Below, one piece after another: positions 26,031 to 39,257 of a DNA stretch of 64,000 bases. The notes beneath the pieces are model-generated. The model saw only the letters and a list, made by a program, of their open reading frames with translations, did not search any database and was not told where the DNA came from. This DNA comes from Tenebrio molitor. Its lineage: Eukaryota > Arthropoda > Insecta > Coleoptera > Tenebrionidae. The stretch spans positions 4,712,001-4,776,000 of the forward strand of contig NC_091048.1 in the NCBI RefSeq assembly GCF_963966145.1, given 5' to 3'. A program made the translations under genes and the position numbers. Position 1 is the stretch's first letter. Every line of letters begins with the position of its first letter.

Positions 26031-26470
26031 TACAGGGTTATTACAAATGATTGTAGTCGAAGCAGGCCATGCCCATGTTATGAAATTTTTGCCGCTTTCA
26101 TGTGACCCAATTTAACTCCTGTGTGTGAACGGTGTGTGCTCACTTATTGCCCTTATTGGCATCATTTTGATGTTTTATAACGGGTGACTATTAAAATTTT
26201 CACTTAGGGTTGGCTATGGATCATTCTTTGTTTTCCGTTGCACCTTAGACACTGACAAGTTTGACATTTCAAAACTATGATTCAATTGTACTGACTGACA
26301 TTTGTCGTTCGTTCTTGTGTGTGTCTAAAGTAACAGAAAAAATAAAAACTCGTTCAAAGCCAACTCCAAGTGAAAATTTTAATAGTCACCCGTTATATGG
26401 AGCCGCAACCATAAATTTTACATTCATTTTTTACTCCTACTTGGACTACAATCATTTATAATAACGTGTA
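26031..26470. mobile_element. TIR family T5, outer element carrying a nested element
   Basis: TACAGGGTTATTACAAATG at the left and CATTTATAATAACGTGTA at the right are inverted copies, continuing through ATTGTAGTC. Without the inner insertion it would be about 220 bp. A relative lacking the insertion is at 22950-23125. Confidence 0.85.
26178..26395. mobile_element. Inner TIR element, TAACGGGTGACTATT ends
   Basis: TAACGGGTGACTATTAAAAT at the left and ATTTTAATAGTCACCCGTTA at the right are perfect inverted copies, continuing to AAGTGA. The flanking TA dinucleotides (26176-26177 and 26396-26397) look like the target duplication. It lies inside 26031-26470. The tip resembles that of the FB foldback family, but the rest differs. 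Confidence 0.9.
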
Positions 26471-27163
26471 TAATGCTCTAGTGTCGAACGTGTGAAATAT
26501 AGATAGGTGTAGAAGTGGCTTTTAAGTGTTGTGCCTCGTGATTCAATTAGCAAAACTAGACAATTTCTAGAAGTATGAAAATCTATTTTACATCATTTCC
26601 TCGGTGATCACAAACACAACAAATATCTCAACTGCTTGATATCCTTAGAAGTATTTTCTTATTATTCCGATAGAACCAACAATTAAACACTTGACTTGTG
26701 TTTAGAAACTTCCTTTGATTTTTCTATTAATTAGACTGGCTCGTTCAAAGACAAAGTCCTTCTTAGACTTTGTACATCGTGTTATCGTGTTACTCTTTCT
26801 CTTCCATTTTTTTTATATCTTACAATTAAAATAGGACATGTTCTTGGATAATTTGAAAGAATGTTTTATTCCACTTCAACACTATTTAACAAGTGAAATT
26901 TAATTAGCGCATTTGTGCAAAACATAATTTAACCCTCCTTTTATTCTTTTATTCAAGCTTTTGAAGGAAGTTTTTTTTTTTTTGTTAAGCAGTTGCTCTT
27001 TCTCTGTCACTAATTAATTACTCTAAATAGCCTAATCAGCACCGTAGAATTTTTAATTTTTATTTCCATTACTGATGGTAATAAATTCGCAAGAGTTTGA
27101 TAATAGTAATTTTTTATACGAGATTTATAAGACACCATTTTGTCGCACGCGTTTTTTAGAGCA
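26471..27163. other. Non-coding stretch, no feature recognised
   Basis: No gene found; long A/T runs near 26800 and 26970. Confidence 0.5.
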
Positions 27164-27182
27164 CGAGGAGCGCAGCGACGAG
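27164..27182 (+). repeat. GAG-flanked GCA mini-hairpin motif
   Basis: CGAGGAGCGCAGCGACGAG has GC-GCA-GC between CGAG words, the same layout as the apex motif of repeat H and several foldbacks in this window. Weak inverted words about 300 bp apart (TTTTTTCTATTTTG at 27194 and its inverse near 27470) may mark a larger structure around it. Confidence 0.45.
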
Positions 27183-27573
27183 TATAATACAATATTTTTT
27201 CTATTTTGCCCCTAAAATTTAAAAAAAGTTCAAAACATAATGCTAGGAAAATTATATTTGGCAAATAGAAGGGTTGGTAACGCTGGTAACTAGACGAACA
27301 ATTGTAAGTTTTGAATTTAAAGTGTCGTGAAGTGCAGTGACCACGTAGCAACAACCCACTGTGAGTCACTGCCAACATTAAAAATTTAAGTAAATGTTCC
27401 TGAAACGCGTATCGAAAAGGCCTCCTTTTCGAAACCCGTTTGAGTATCGTACTGACTGTGTTATAGGTGCAAAATAGAAAAAATTGTTTTTGGCCTCCTC
27501 AACTCTAAATGACATGTTTACACATTTTGAACAGCTACGGTATCTCTATTTTTACACACTAACCGAACTATCT

Positions 27574-27605
27574 GTTATTTTACCGCACGAAGTGTGTAAA
27601 ATAAC
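27574..27605. repeat. Foldback with GAA apex
   Basis: GTTATTTTAC pairs exactly with GTAAAATAAC. Inside, CAC-GAA-GTG closes the stem on a three-base GAA loop. Confidence 0.7.
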
Positions 27606-27930
27606 ACGAAAATTTCAAGCTTTCAGGAACCTCCAAAAAAACTGTTAGCTCATCAGAAATAGAGTCCATTAATACTAAAACAAGATACCGCTACCTTTGA
27701 TCCGTTCAGGATTTAAAAATGAACATAATTTAATTGTTTTCGTCTAAAGTCTGATGGCGCTATCTTTTGGTGTAAATCGTAAAAATGTCTGTTATCGGTA
27801 TAACAGATAACTTTCTGCCATTTTATTAATCAAATGTCAGTCTTTGACAGGTTTTGCAAAATTTTTGGTTACAGTAAATTTCAAATTTAAGAAAACGAGT
27901 ATCTAATAATGAGTCGTCGGTGTAAAAGAC

Positions 27931-28041
27931 TAATGCGGTAGGCATTTTACATCGCTCGGATTTTTTCAAACACTTCCGCTTTGTGGTCGTGTTTCAATCT
28001 AAAAACCTCGCGCTGCAAAATGTAGCCTACCGCATTTCTAA
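27931..28041. repeat. Palindromic element, TAATGCGGTAGGC arms
   Basis: TAATGCGGTAGGC at the left pairs with GCCTACCGCATT at the right; pairing continues through ATTTTACA/TGTAAAAT-like and AAACAC/GTGTTT words to a loop of about 16 bases. Total 111 bp, no coding capacity. Confidence 0.75.
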
Positions 28042-28044
28042 TCC

Positions 28045-31000
28045 ATCATACAAGACAAATTTGTTTGCGAGAAGAACATTCAGACCAGGCTCAAGCACCT
28101 TTCGGTTCTGCTTTATCTTAGGACAGACTTGAAGGTGTCTTGACGCACGGTCTAACTGTAATTATTTTACGCAAAATCGTAAAATCCGTCTTAATGTTCG
28201 CTAATATGGCGTCGCGATAATCCGATCCCCTAATTCGTTCAGGGTCGATTTAACGCTTGGTTAAATCACAAACCATCAACTTGGAACATTAGTAAAACGT
28301 AATGAATAGAAATGCGTACAAAGTTGATAGTGTCATCTGACGGAAATTGAGTTCAATCCGAAAAGGATGATGTATCGTGTATTATAGCAGGACAACGATA
28401 AAGGCGTGGGCTTTTAACATCAGCCAACTCATTAACGATTTGATTTTTGTCATCACGTGTCTTGAATTTCACATTGTTGGATACCATAAACACATACTTT
28501 AAAGCCCCTAATGGAACGCACAATGGCCCCGTACATAATATGAAGAATACATAAAATCCTAACGCACTTTTTACTTTCTACATAAAATTCTAATGCGCTT
28601 ATTCAATCGTAAATTTTTCAAGTGTTCGTCTCCACAAACAGTTCAACAAAAAATAAAATTAATCTTTTTAACTAAATATTGTAATGAAATATTCCAAGAA
28701 ATTTCCGGGAAAAAAATTGGTGTAGAGGTTTAAAACCTCTTTTGCTACTCTATATTTTCAGATTTAATAACTGTAATTTAAAACATACTGTTCAACCTCT
28801 TAAGAAAAAAAGACTCTTTGAAACTTTATCTGGACAAACCTTAATTAATCAAAATTAAGCAATTTTGTTGAAAAACAAAAGCTATTATAATGCAAAAGCT
28901 ACATAATGAGGTCATAAAAGTTGGGAACTGAAGGTAATTGTTTCATGATGAAATATTTTTATGAAACACCCGTAAAACTCTGCGGATAAAAGCGAAGCCG
29001 TGACAAAATAATTAACCCATTGAGAATAGTTTTTTATATTTTGATAATGTGTTTTTGTATAAGATAATGAAGATTCCTTTATGTAATACATAAAAATAAA
29101 ATAAATGTAATAATATAATATTTAATGAGAGCAGTCGAAGACACCTACTGCTGCTTGGCCTTGCTGGCAAATGGCCGCCGCACGACCTTGAAGCCTCACT
29201 TTTGCCCTTTCGCGATTTTTCTCCACTACATGTGGGCATAAAGATGAAAGAAAATTGCAGAGGCCCCAATCCTGGAAATAAGTTTTCAATCGACATATAA
29301 AAAAATTTTAAATCAAACTTTTGCAAATTAACGTTTCCTCTTTATGACGAGTTCCCGAACTTTTTTCGCTTTTCCATTCGGAATCGATCCTCCACTCCTT
29401 TCGCCGAAAACATCAAATACGTCACTTTCAACGATAATTAATCCCGAAACGATTAATTGGAATTCGTATACCTCCCATCACTTCCAAATCAAAAAACTTT
29501 GATTTACCACCAAACCGCATCCTTTCCTGTCACCGATGATAAATTACTTGGAAGTTAGGCATTTTCAACATTTACATTCGTTTTATCTCATAATTCGAGT
29601 TTACGTTACCTGGACACTTTGGTAAATTCAGAAATATCGAAAACAGAAGAAATATTTACGTTATACCAAGAACCGGATACATTGTTGAGAAAAAAGGATT
29701 TTGTTTTAAAGTCTAGGTCGACGGTTGTGGAGTTGTAAAATAAACAGGGGCAATAAATAGCATCCAATATATCACAGGAACTTGAAAAGTTTTTAAAATA
29801 TACAATACGTCATTTTGGGGCAAATAAATATTTTTAATATCTCACAAGCGTAACTGTTACAAAAGCGATAACTCTTAATAAGACGCAGTACTTGTGTTGT
29901 GGTTCGTGTTAATTTGCAAGTCAATTTTTTTAACATGGCTAAGCAAGGTTACAATAAAATATAATTGCCACAAGTGTAAACATGTCTGTTTTGCAAACAC
30001 GTTGACAAAATTGAAGCTGAAACATTATTAAGTAATTTGATTTCTTGCAATTAAAAAGTTTGGTTATGAGATTTTAGCGAATTTAGCGAAATTAAGCTTC
30101 TTGGGGCTAGCTGAAACGGGTTCTTTTATAACTTAATTTATATTCAGTTCTGATAATTCAACATCTATTTCGAGGACCTGTCTCGCTCTTTGTTTTCGCT
30201 CGCTCGGCTAAACGCGGCTTCCCCGAACTCACTCCAATGAGCCTTTCACCTCGGAGCGTGTGACGTGACGCGTGACGGTGAAACTAATCCCTGCTCGGAA
30301 ATAATGTTGCGGTGTACTTATAGATGTTTTCACTTCAAAAATCTATTGTAAAATTCTTCTCGTAATTTATTTTGGACCGAATATACATGGATCTCTTTGT
30401 TTTCCCATTTGAATAAGACTTGCATCGCTGAAGTTTCAAACTAGTGCATTCTAAATCTTGCGTCCAGTGTATTATTTTGCAAAGAAAATGTGAGTTTATA
30501 TAGATGTAACTTCTTTAGTTGAAATTGAGTTTAAGTTGTCTAGTACTTTTTTACTTTTGCGAACTTCTCGGTGCGATATAAAACTGAAAGCTTTCATCGC
30601 TTTAGAGCTTTGTTTTGATTGGTCGTTGGAAAAATTTTATGATTAGCGTATCGTACGCCGACACGCCTTACCTCGATATGATTTAAATGTTTTCTGTTTA
30701 ATTGAAAGTAGAAGTTTTTAGAGCCCGATCGAGATGAGAAAGTTGCGCCGCCCCCGAACAGGGCCATAATTCGCGATAACGCAACATAAATTGGGAGAGT
30801 GTTTCAGTTTTTGCTTGGGACATTTAATTTGTCTGAAATATGTGTTGTTGTTTGAAAAAGCTCCTCATTCGCTAACGGCCCTTCAGTAATTTAGGTCGGG
30901 GGACCGGAATCGAGACATTTAGTCCGTTTATTAAAAGAAACTGCGCCGGATTCGCGTCTTTCTTATCCGCTTCCTTTCTGTTTACCCTGTTTTGCATAAG

Positions 31001-31600
31001 CCTAATATAATTACTTCCCCATATTTACATACTTGAAATTTATTACTCGACTTTGTCACGGCGGAAATTGTTACGTTAATTAAGTGACACTATCTTTGCA
31101 CGTAGCTGATTCGTCGCCGACCGTTCTGCTTAATGAAATTTAATTCGATCAAGGTGGAATTCGTCGGGGGAAACTTTTCGATTGAATTGAATTTCTTCGC
31201 AAAGTGCAATTAAAAGTTAGAGGAGACCGTCAAGCCGCCCTTCTATTTATTTATCGCCGAAGTGATCGTCTGTCAAATGAATCGTGCGACGAAAATAAAA
31301 ACAGGAAAGAACTGTAATCCTTCAAATGTACAGTTATTTCGGCCGTGACAGCGCCGCTGCTTAGTATTCATTTTTTTTAAACGAAACGAAATTGTGAGAG
31401 TGTTTTCGTGACAAAAATAAATTTTACTTAATTTCGAATGGCGGACGATCGAGTAAGCTGGGGCACATTGGACGTGCAAAACAAAAGTCGATTCGCGGAT
31501 TGATCTTTGGAAAGTGGGGCTCAGCTGTCAATTACATTTAAGGATTTCAAGTTAAGTACAAGAAATTTTCTGAAAATTTATTTGTACTCAATAATAGCAA
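28045..31600. other. Repeat-poor non-coding block
   Basis: No gene or transposon boundary found. The part at about 30600-31300 is somewhat less AT-rich than its surroundings and free of foldbacks. A 104-codon frame on the minus strand at 29012-29326 has no recognisable product. Confidence 0.45.
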
Positions 31601-31960
31601 CGAGGCGCAGCCGAGGCTTGAAAACATTTATTGGGAAAATTACAAATTTATCTATCTTTTCCAATAAATAAATTTATATATTTATCTATTATTTTCTTTA
31701 AAGTATTTGTTATCAGCTTGTCAACAAAACTAGAAATTGGCTATTTGCACTACAATTACTTATTTACATACTTTATGGTGACAGGACAATTATCAGTTTC
31801 GTCGGTTTCGTTGCTAACTTACTAAACAGACCAACAGATGGAGCCAGGGTCAGCGTTCGAAAAAGTACGTCCGAAAAAGCGTTACTTTTCGTCTGCTTGT
31901 GAGTACGTAAAATTACCGTTTTCATTAAGGGTGCCTAAAAATATATTCTTTATAGTTTGT
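31601..31960 (+). repeat. Dispersed repeat H, copy 3 (truncated, internally deleted)
   Basis: Begins inside the apex motif (CGAGGCGCAGCCGAGG, 31601-31616). It lacks the right stem strand and the GACCGC block present in copies 1, 2 and 4. It then follows them through GGTGACAGGACAATTATC, ACAGACCAACAGATG and GAGTACGTAAAATTACCG. The H terminal block is found only about 1.1 kb further, at 33104. Confidence 0.75.
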
Positions 31961-32159
31961 ACAGAAGTAAATTGGTAAAACGTCATATTAAAGGTAATTG
32001 ACGTTTAAAAAAAAACACAATTCAAAATTCTTTGAAACTAGTTCTTCTAGGTGTCTCGTTGATGTTTTACTGATATTAAATTACTGGACATTACTTTGCA
32101 GTAAGTAACGCAAGCTAAAATGATACTAACAATCTGTTCTAGACAGATACTTTGTGTGA

Positions 32160-32322
32160 ATTCTACAGGAAATTCAACATCAATTGAGGTGGTCCTTCGA
32201 GGATTTAGTGAGGTGTTCGCGTTACTCGGGCTTAATCAAGGGAAGTGTTGCGATATTTACACTTAACGAAGAATCCGGAAAACATTAAGTCTAACATCAC
32301 AGACCTGAGTGGATTAGTACCC
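32160..32322 (+). repeat. Dispersed repeat D1, copy 2
   Basis: Same orientation as 4422-4580. It lies between the body of H copy 3 and the H terminal block at 33104. Confidence 0.65.
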
Positions 32323-33103
32323 AACAAGAATTAGAATGAGATTGTGAAACCTCTCTCATTTACCTTCGATAGTCAGATAGTTTTATTATTGTTACGTGCC
32401 TTAATTATATCTTACAAAACTATTTAATGTAGAAACAACAATTTTGCAAACAGAACCGAGAAATAAAGACGATGACAAACTTATTTGAGGGATTGATAAA
32501 TTAAACAACACAAACAAGAAAATTAACATAAATAGATTTGCAAGTTGTAAATAGTGTAATTAGCCACATATAAGAAACAATAAATATTATTAGAGATTTT
32601 GGATTTTCTCATGGGCTATGAGTAATATCTGCGCAAACGACGAATATCGGTCTCGAGTAGGCGCTACAAACCGACCAGAAAACATCGTCATTCCTTACGC
32701 TAGTGTCGTCTCTCTCTTGTCTATGCAATTAAAGTAGTCGACGTTTTCAGTTTTCATTTACAGATTTTTCACTAGTTTATCGCTCCGCCTTCGCGCAGAT
32801 ATTTCCTAGGTCACAGCCCATGAGAGAATCCAACACCTCTAGCTTAATTTCTTAAAACATGATATTGCCTAAAAAATTGATTTATGGAGAATTAATAAAT
32901 ACCCATTTCTTTAGAGAACAATGAAAATAATGAGAATAAAAAATTACTATTTTTATTGAAACATATTTTGTTAAGAACAGATATTTTAAAAAGCAAGAAG
33001 GTAAATTCACGAAGGTATTTCAGTTATTTTGGTAAAATATTATTAAATAACGGGTGCTATAATTATTCGCAAAATGCTTTCATTAACAAATTAATCTGAT
33101 ATA

Positions 33104-33122
33104 TTTTGGTGGAGGCGCCGGG
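33104..33122 (+). repeat. Repeat H terminal block
   Basis: TTTTGGTGGAGGCGCCGGG is identical to the end of H copy 1. It sits about 1.1 kb downstream of H copy 3, which suggests the space between was inserted or belongs to a longer version of the element. Confidence 0.55.
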
Positions 33123-35047
33123 CAAGAATGTAATGCAAAATATTTCAGAACGAAATTAGCTATCAAGTTATTTGCAATAAAAATTATTTAAGCCTAAACT
33201 CAAACTTACATAAACAATTTCCATTTATTTCAATCGCAGGAACAACTGTTTTTACCATTAAGAAGCGCCATCAAGATTTGAACAAATATTTCCCCTACAA
33301 ATGCACATATATTTTTTTTAGTGACTCTGGATAACGATGAAAAATATCCTACGATGTCTCCACTCATTGGCGGAAAGCCACCACCCTCGTGAAGCCTACA
33401 CGTGTGTTCAATAAAAATACCATTAGTGACTGCAGAAAGCACATGTAGGAGATGTAACTAGTTCCCCAAGTATGTCACTTTGAAAACTCTTCGTTTCCGA
33501 TCACGTCCTACTTGATTACACGCCAGATATGGCAGAAATTCGCGTCTCGATTAGTAATCTGAAAACGGTCGCTTCCCCTTACATGTGAATTAGGCCTAAC
33601 GATTTGGTAAAAGTGCCTCCACCGAAATTATCAGCCAACCAAAATTCGCACCTGCTCAGACTTGCAACAATGAACCTTGCCAATTAGGATTCTGCAAGCA
33701 TTGATGAATAAATGGGACCTGATTTCCTCACTTTGCATTATCACAACTTATTTAATGATGCCTTATGTAACAGCACATTTAAAATTTCCAAATGGAACTC
33801 GATAACGAAGACGATACTGTTGCCTAATTGGATACCATTGTCATTTTTCAAACTCTTTATTTGTGTAAACAACGTTTCAAATTAGAGAATAACGAGAGGG
33901 TGAGTTAGTGAAATGTGCAGTGACATTTAGATTTAGTTAGAGCTTTCATAACCACAAACATCAATGAGTTTCAGAGGTGAGCTTTTACGATTTGATGGCA
34001 AAGTTAAATCGGTGCCATAAAATAGTGTTGAATATTATTTACGTAATAGTATAACGTAGTATAAATTTAATACAAGCGAGCTTTTTGATGGTAATTATTG
34101 TTTACAACTTGTTTTTTGTTTCCGCGAATAAACCACTCTGGCCAAAAACAGCCGCAAAAATATTCGTAAAAACTTAATAAAAATATTCATGACCAATAAA
34201 ATATTTCCACATAAAACAGGGATAATTAAATTTTATTATCGCAGAATGATCCATTCCACGTCGTCGCACTATGACTTTAGACTTTCTCGTAAAAAGCCGG
34301 CTTCTTGAAGTTTAGCGACAACTTTTTGCACGAAGCAAATAAAACTTTGTTTCGCTGCAAGTGTCTCATACTCACTTTGTTTTTGAAATGTCGTCTTGTT
34401 GCAAGGACAAGCCGACGCATAAATTTCCAAGCTCATTTTATGCATTAAACTATTCGATGTTAGCGTCACTAGTTGCAGCAGAATCCTGAAACGTGCTGAC
34501 ATTATCATTGCTTTATTTATAGTCACTTCAAGAATATAACGTTCAACGTCCTGAAATAACGAAGTTTTATGTAATGATATTGAATATCGATTTTAGGGCT
34601 CTTTGACAGCACTCATATAATCCACCTGACTGTGTAGCATAAAAGATTCAAAATTGGTTTTTTGAATCACTTACTTCTGAAAAGACGCTGTAGAGGTGCT
34701 ACGATTGGGTGAATAGAAGCACCTGTGTTCACTCAATGTCACTCAGTGGTAGTAACAATGGTAATATTACCAATTATGTGGTGAGAATGGATCAATCCAG
34801 TAAATTCGAATCTTATTATTTAGAATGAAAAGATTTCAAACATAAATTTCGGAAAATGTGGCTTAAATAGCAGAAAACTTTTTATTTAAGATTATTCATT
34901 TACGATGATTAAATTTTAAAAGCTACATAATCTTGGCTTTGTAGTACAAAGTGATTAAAAAAAAAACAAATCAGAGCAGGCGTTGCAAATTATGGGTCAT
35001 GTCGTAGCGGAATCGTATGCAAACAAACGTTCAATGCATGGGCGTAG
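33123..35047. other. Non-coding stretch, no feature recognised
   Basis: No gene found. Frames open at 33230-33442 and 34269-34526 on the minus strand have no recognisable product. Confidence 0.5.
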
Positions 35048-35378
35048 ACAATTTGTGGTCTCTAATGCTTCTTTATGATAAACCATACCCCATGAATTTT
35101 AGACGAATCAGTAATTCACCTGGTTCAGTGCCAAACGCGACGCTACTGGTAGGCAGATTTTTCGCTGAAATATTAAAGAAACGTCAACGATAAGCTTGCT
35201 ATTGTTAACCTTGAAAAGCGCTTTTCGATTTCGGCAACGTTTACCGACGTTTAATGTAATTGCAAACAACAATTATCCCAGATAAGTGGTAAAGTAGGTT
35301 TTACCATTGAAGAGAAAGCATTTTTATTAGAATGTTTCTTTCGAAACGGGGTGAATAGGCAACCGATAATCGTCTGGG
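35048..35378 (+). repeat. Dispersed repeat D2, copy 1
   Basis: Shares ordered words with 44541-44840 and, inverted, with 49877-50220: TTTATGATAAA, AAGAAACGTCAACGA, AACAATTATC, GATAAGTGGTAAA and GGTTTTACCATT. This copy also has the end GAATAGGCAACC, found in the 49.9-kb copy but not in the 44.5-kb one. No coding capacity. Confidence 0.7.
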
Positions 35379-37045
35379 CTAATCAATAATTCATTATGAC
35401 TCAATCCAAATAACTGTGTAGCTTTTTATCCCTACACCTGCCCTGTCTTGAACATTCCAGGTAGGTCTCAGCGCGTGTAAGCCTACCACTAGTTTATGCT
35501 TTACAGTCACTCTTTGAAGATAGTTTTAAGATATAAAATGCAGTCAGAATTTTTGTAGACTATTTAGAAAGTTGGGGTAGAGGTTATGCAACTATAAAAA
35601 TTTGAACCCGGAGCTGGATAATTCTGAGTGGAAGTAAATAGCAGAGAGCATTACAAGCATGCTTGGAATATTTGTGACATTGCGATGGAAGTTGAAAGAA
35701 ATCCTCGAGCCAAACAAATTTCATTGTCGATGTAAATGAAATAACTTGCTGGCCATGATTCAGAGCAAATGAGCTCCATCCAGCAATGTTATGTGAAATT
35801 GTTGGTGGAGTAGGGCGTGAATGCACCCTAAAGCAGAATGGAAGCTTCATGTACTATGAATTCATAATTGACGACTAGGGAGTGCATCTCGACGACAATA
35901 AAATTTCCGCAGATAGTTTTAGCGAAAAAGCTCATCAGACTGGCTCGTTTCCGATTTCACTCCCCAATGGGAGTAAAATATTTGTGGTCCGTTGCACTCC
36001 CCTTAAATTACCGAAACACACCACGACAGTATTGTTTCGGGTTCGTTCAGGAGTCCGGATGACAAAATGTGTTGTGTAATGTTGTGTCGAATCCGTTTAG
36101 ATATGAATTATTCATGTGGCTGCACAGCAGGTGGCACAGTCGTCGATCTCTACCGCACAGATCGGCTTACAGATCTTCAGATGGGAAACTAAATGGACAC
36201 ACATATCAGGGATTTGCATGTGTTACCCAAAATACTTTGAATAAACCAACAAAACGGCGATTTTCGAGTGCCATCTCGGGTCTCAGACAGATAAAGAAAA
36301 CTGAAAATAAACGCGCAGCTCGTAAATTAGCATTTGAATCCGAATATTTTCTACGTAATACGACACATTGCGAGCTTATTATCATGTCAGATTTTGATGA
36401 TTTAAATAATTTTGCAACAGCTTATTTTACCGCGCAGTAACTTTCTTCGTCACATAAATACATAAATCACCGCGGGACTTACTGTAAACAACAAAAAAAA
36501 CTAAATGGGAATGAAATCTGAAATTAAAAAAGCATAAAAAACGTAAACCGCTGTTCTTAGCAAATCAGAGCTTTTCTCTCTTGAAAATTTTAAATTAGCA
36601 ACTATAACCTACTAAAACAACAAGTGAGCTTGGGGATCACTACCTAGTAAAGTATTTCACTAATTGATAATTTTAATCCTTTTAGTTTTGAATTTTTTAT
36701 TAATTGTAGACTACAAGAACCACCCCAGATTTTCTAGCCTAATGTAAATTTTGGTTGGCTTCGATATATTTTTTATTTGAACTTTTTTCGCGTTGTCTAA
36801 CAGTTTTTTGTCTACTCCAGACACATCACTCTTTGTCTCACAACTTGTGGAGTTCGATTCCAAATAAGGAATTTTTTATCAAATGAAAACCTTCCACCAG
36901 AGACACTTTTTTGGGGGAGTATATTTGAGAGAATGTGATGTTTACAGTTTGTCTAACATGAGCGAGGCACCCTCCCTAGCACTGAAAGATTAATTATATG
37001 AAAAGTGCTGAAATCGGAGAAGAAGAAATAGTCATGCAACATGTG
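35379..37045. other. Non-coding stretch, no feature recognised
   Basis: Several frames are open between 35584 and 36440 on both strands, the longest 123 codons at 36069-36440. None resembles a family I know and they overlap one another, so no gene is called. Confidence 0.45.
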
Positions 37046-37084
37046 GGATGTTTACACACATGAGCGCAGCGAGTGTTTTAATCC
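37046..37084. repeat. Short hairpin with GAG/GCA/GAG apex
   Basis: GGATGTTTACAC pairs with GTGTTTTAATCC with two mismatches. The loop contains TGAGCGCAGCGAG (37061-37073). A second motif of the same layout, CGATCCGCAGGCGAG, lies at 37202-37216. Confidence 0.55.
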
Positions 37085-37548
37085 TATGCTTAAAAATGTG
37101 CATCGATTACAAGTTACATTTTATACAATCGAAGTAGAAAATAGTTTATTATTCAATGAGCGTATAATGATGGTTATTAGTCAGGAGGAGAGTTTATGTC
37201 ACGATCCGCAGGCGAGTGGCGTAATTTATCCGAGCGAGTAATGGCCATTATCCACGAGTAGAATACTATACTTTTTCTATGACTATGGAGAGAAATTGAT
37301 AAATAAGTTTCATTATTAGGCAAACTGAAACTGATGTTTTAGTTTACAATTATTACTTTGCATACTTGATACTTCATAATCTAGTTGCTATGATATTTAC
37401 CGTGAGTTTCGAATCTATTATTCAACGGGCCGTGGGTAATTAACCCTATTATCTAATAAACAACACGTTAATAATTACAGTATTATACAGTAGGAGTAGA
37501 AAAAGTATTTTATTTCGCACTGTGAAAAAATATCCACTTTAAATATGT

Positions 37549-37722
37549 CGAGTGTTTTTTTAAATTTCACCTCATAGTAGGCGTTGAAGAGTCGATTGTG
37601 AACGCACTATACAGGTTACGGATCGCGGATCAGCTGCTTAAATCTTACGTTTTACACGAGTGGTGCGTTCACAATCGACTCTTCAACGACTACTACTAGG
37701 TGAAATTTAAAAAAAACACCCG
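37549..37722. mobile_element. Foldback MITE family FB, complete copy
   Basis: A 174-bp near-complete palindrome. The left arm CGAGTGTTTTTTTAAATTT leads into GTTGAAGAGTCGATTGTG and AACGCACTAT; the right arm mirrors it, ending AAAAAAAACACCCG. A non-palindromic centre with CGGATC words separates the arms. No open frame. Other copies are at 11828, 16681, 48657, 55799 and 63630. Confidence 0.9.
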
Positions 37723-38969
37723 ATATAATATTGATTAAATGTGTTTACTATTTTTAATGATGGTGCAAAAAATCGAAGGACATTTTTGTGTGTAACAACG
37801 TAGTGCAGGGGAAATAATGACTCATTTTTGTAATTATTTCCTGCAATAAACCATTCCGAAAAACAGTTTTATTTCTTCTTTATTTGTACCATCCCACTAG
37901 TTTCCGGTTTACTGTTTGCCTCATTGCACTATCGGTTAATTCGCATCTTTGCGTAAAATGGTTAGAGTAGCAAAGTCTTAAAACCTTAAAACCTCGAAAA
38001 TTCTGCAGAACTCAGTTCTATCAATAATCTGTATTGGTTAGTTACGTTTGCTAATGTGACAGTTGTCAATAAATACAAGAGAACAAATATCTTTGGGGTA
38101 AATTCAATTAATTCAGTAGATTCGCAAAATGCCAGGCCTTCTCCAATTATCTTATGTAAATGTGGGAATCAGTATATAAGATCATCGAGAAAGATTACTA
38201 AATAGTTACCTACAGGACAATAAATTGTCGTATAGGTATTTTTCGTTGCGTGCAAAATGAAATGACTCTTTTAAATATAATGTATGTATTTTGTCACATT
38301 ATATTTTAATTTGTTATATCTAGAAAATCTATAATGCGTTCAAAAATTGTTGTACATTTAACAGAACTATTATTAATCTATATTATAGCAAATAAAATTT
38401 CTGTGACACGTGATCCCTTTTAAACGATTTTAATTCATGAAACAGCACGAGAATATCGCAGCAAGATTATAAAAGAACAGAATCTTATTTTCGCCTGTTT
38501 TTTTTTTCAAATTGCGCGATTATAAACCGGAAAGAGGTCGCCTAATCGTTGGGGAGACGTCACTGATATCAGGAAGCAAACAATAAGTAGGTCTTATAAA
38601 ATACAATTATCAAAATTAAAATCCAGTCTGTTGGTGGATTTAAATGTTCCGCATTTATTCATTCATTATTATTCATCATATTTGCTTTGCAAATGTATTA
38701 TGGGTTGAATTTTAAATTCCGTCGGGCTCATTAACACTCCTGAAATACCCTGTATAAACTCTTGATATGATTAATAATCGATAACAAGACTCGTGAAACC
38801 GGAGCAGCACACCTTTGGTTTTGTTCTTTTGTTTAAATGTTAATATTAATTTTCTTTGTATTTTAGAATTAAGTTTACTCTGCAATAATTACAAAGTTAT
38901 TTTACAATAATTATCTCTAGTTCCAACTAGTTAAGAATTGTAATTTATTTTTACAATTGCGTTATATTA
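37723..38969. other. Non-coding stretch, no feature recognised
   Basis: No gene, RNA or repeat that I can support. Confidence 0.5.
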
Positions 38970-39257
38970 TACAGGCTGTCCCAGGGAGTATTTGGGTAAA
39001 TGTGATCAGAATTTTAAAGAAAAAAAGTCCAATCTTAAGGGATAATCGAGAAAAGACATCCTAAACTTGACCAATCAGAGTTGAGCACCATCAAATTCCA
39101 AGTAAACATTTCGCTGATTGTTGCGATATCAATAATTATTTTTGCTGTCTAGCAACCTGTCCGATTTTTTAGTAATACCTGAGGACGACCTTCTGGGATT
39201 GGTGAAATTGAAAACTTTCTAACTCGGTTACAGGAAAATTTATTTTAGTCACCTGTA
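38970..39257. mobile_element. Probable TIR element, TACAGGCTGTCCC tip
   Basis: The left tip TACAGGCTGTCCC resembles that at 10891 and the right tip CACCTGTA mirrors its first bases, with TA at both ends and 288 bp between. Terminal pairing beyond the first six bases is poor, so the right boundary is uncertain. Confidence 0.45.

Noticed and set aside
35584..36440. Series of overlapping frames, longest 123 codons
   Set aside because: Frames overlap on both strands and no segment resembles a known protein; a decayed gene cannot be excluded but nothing supports it.
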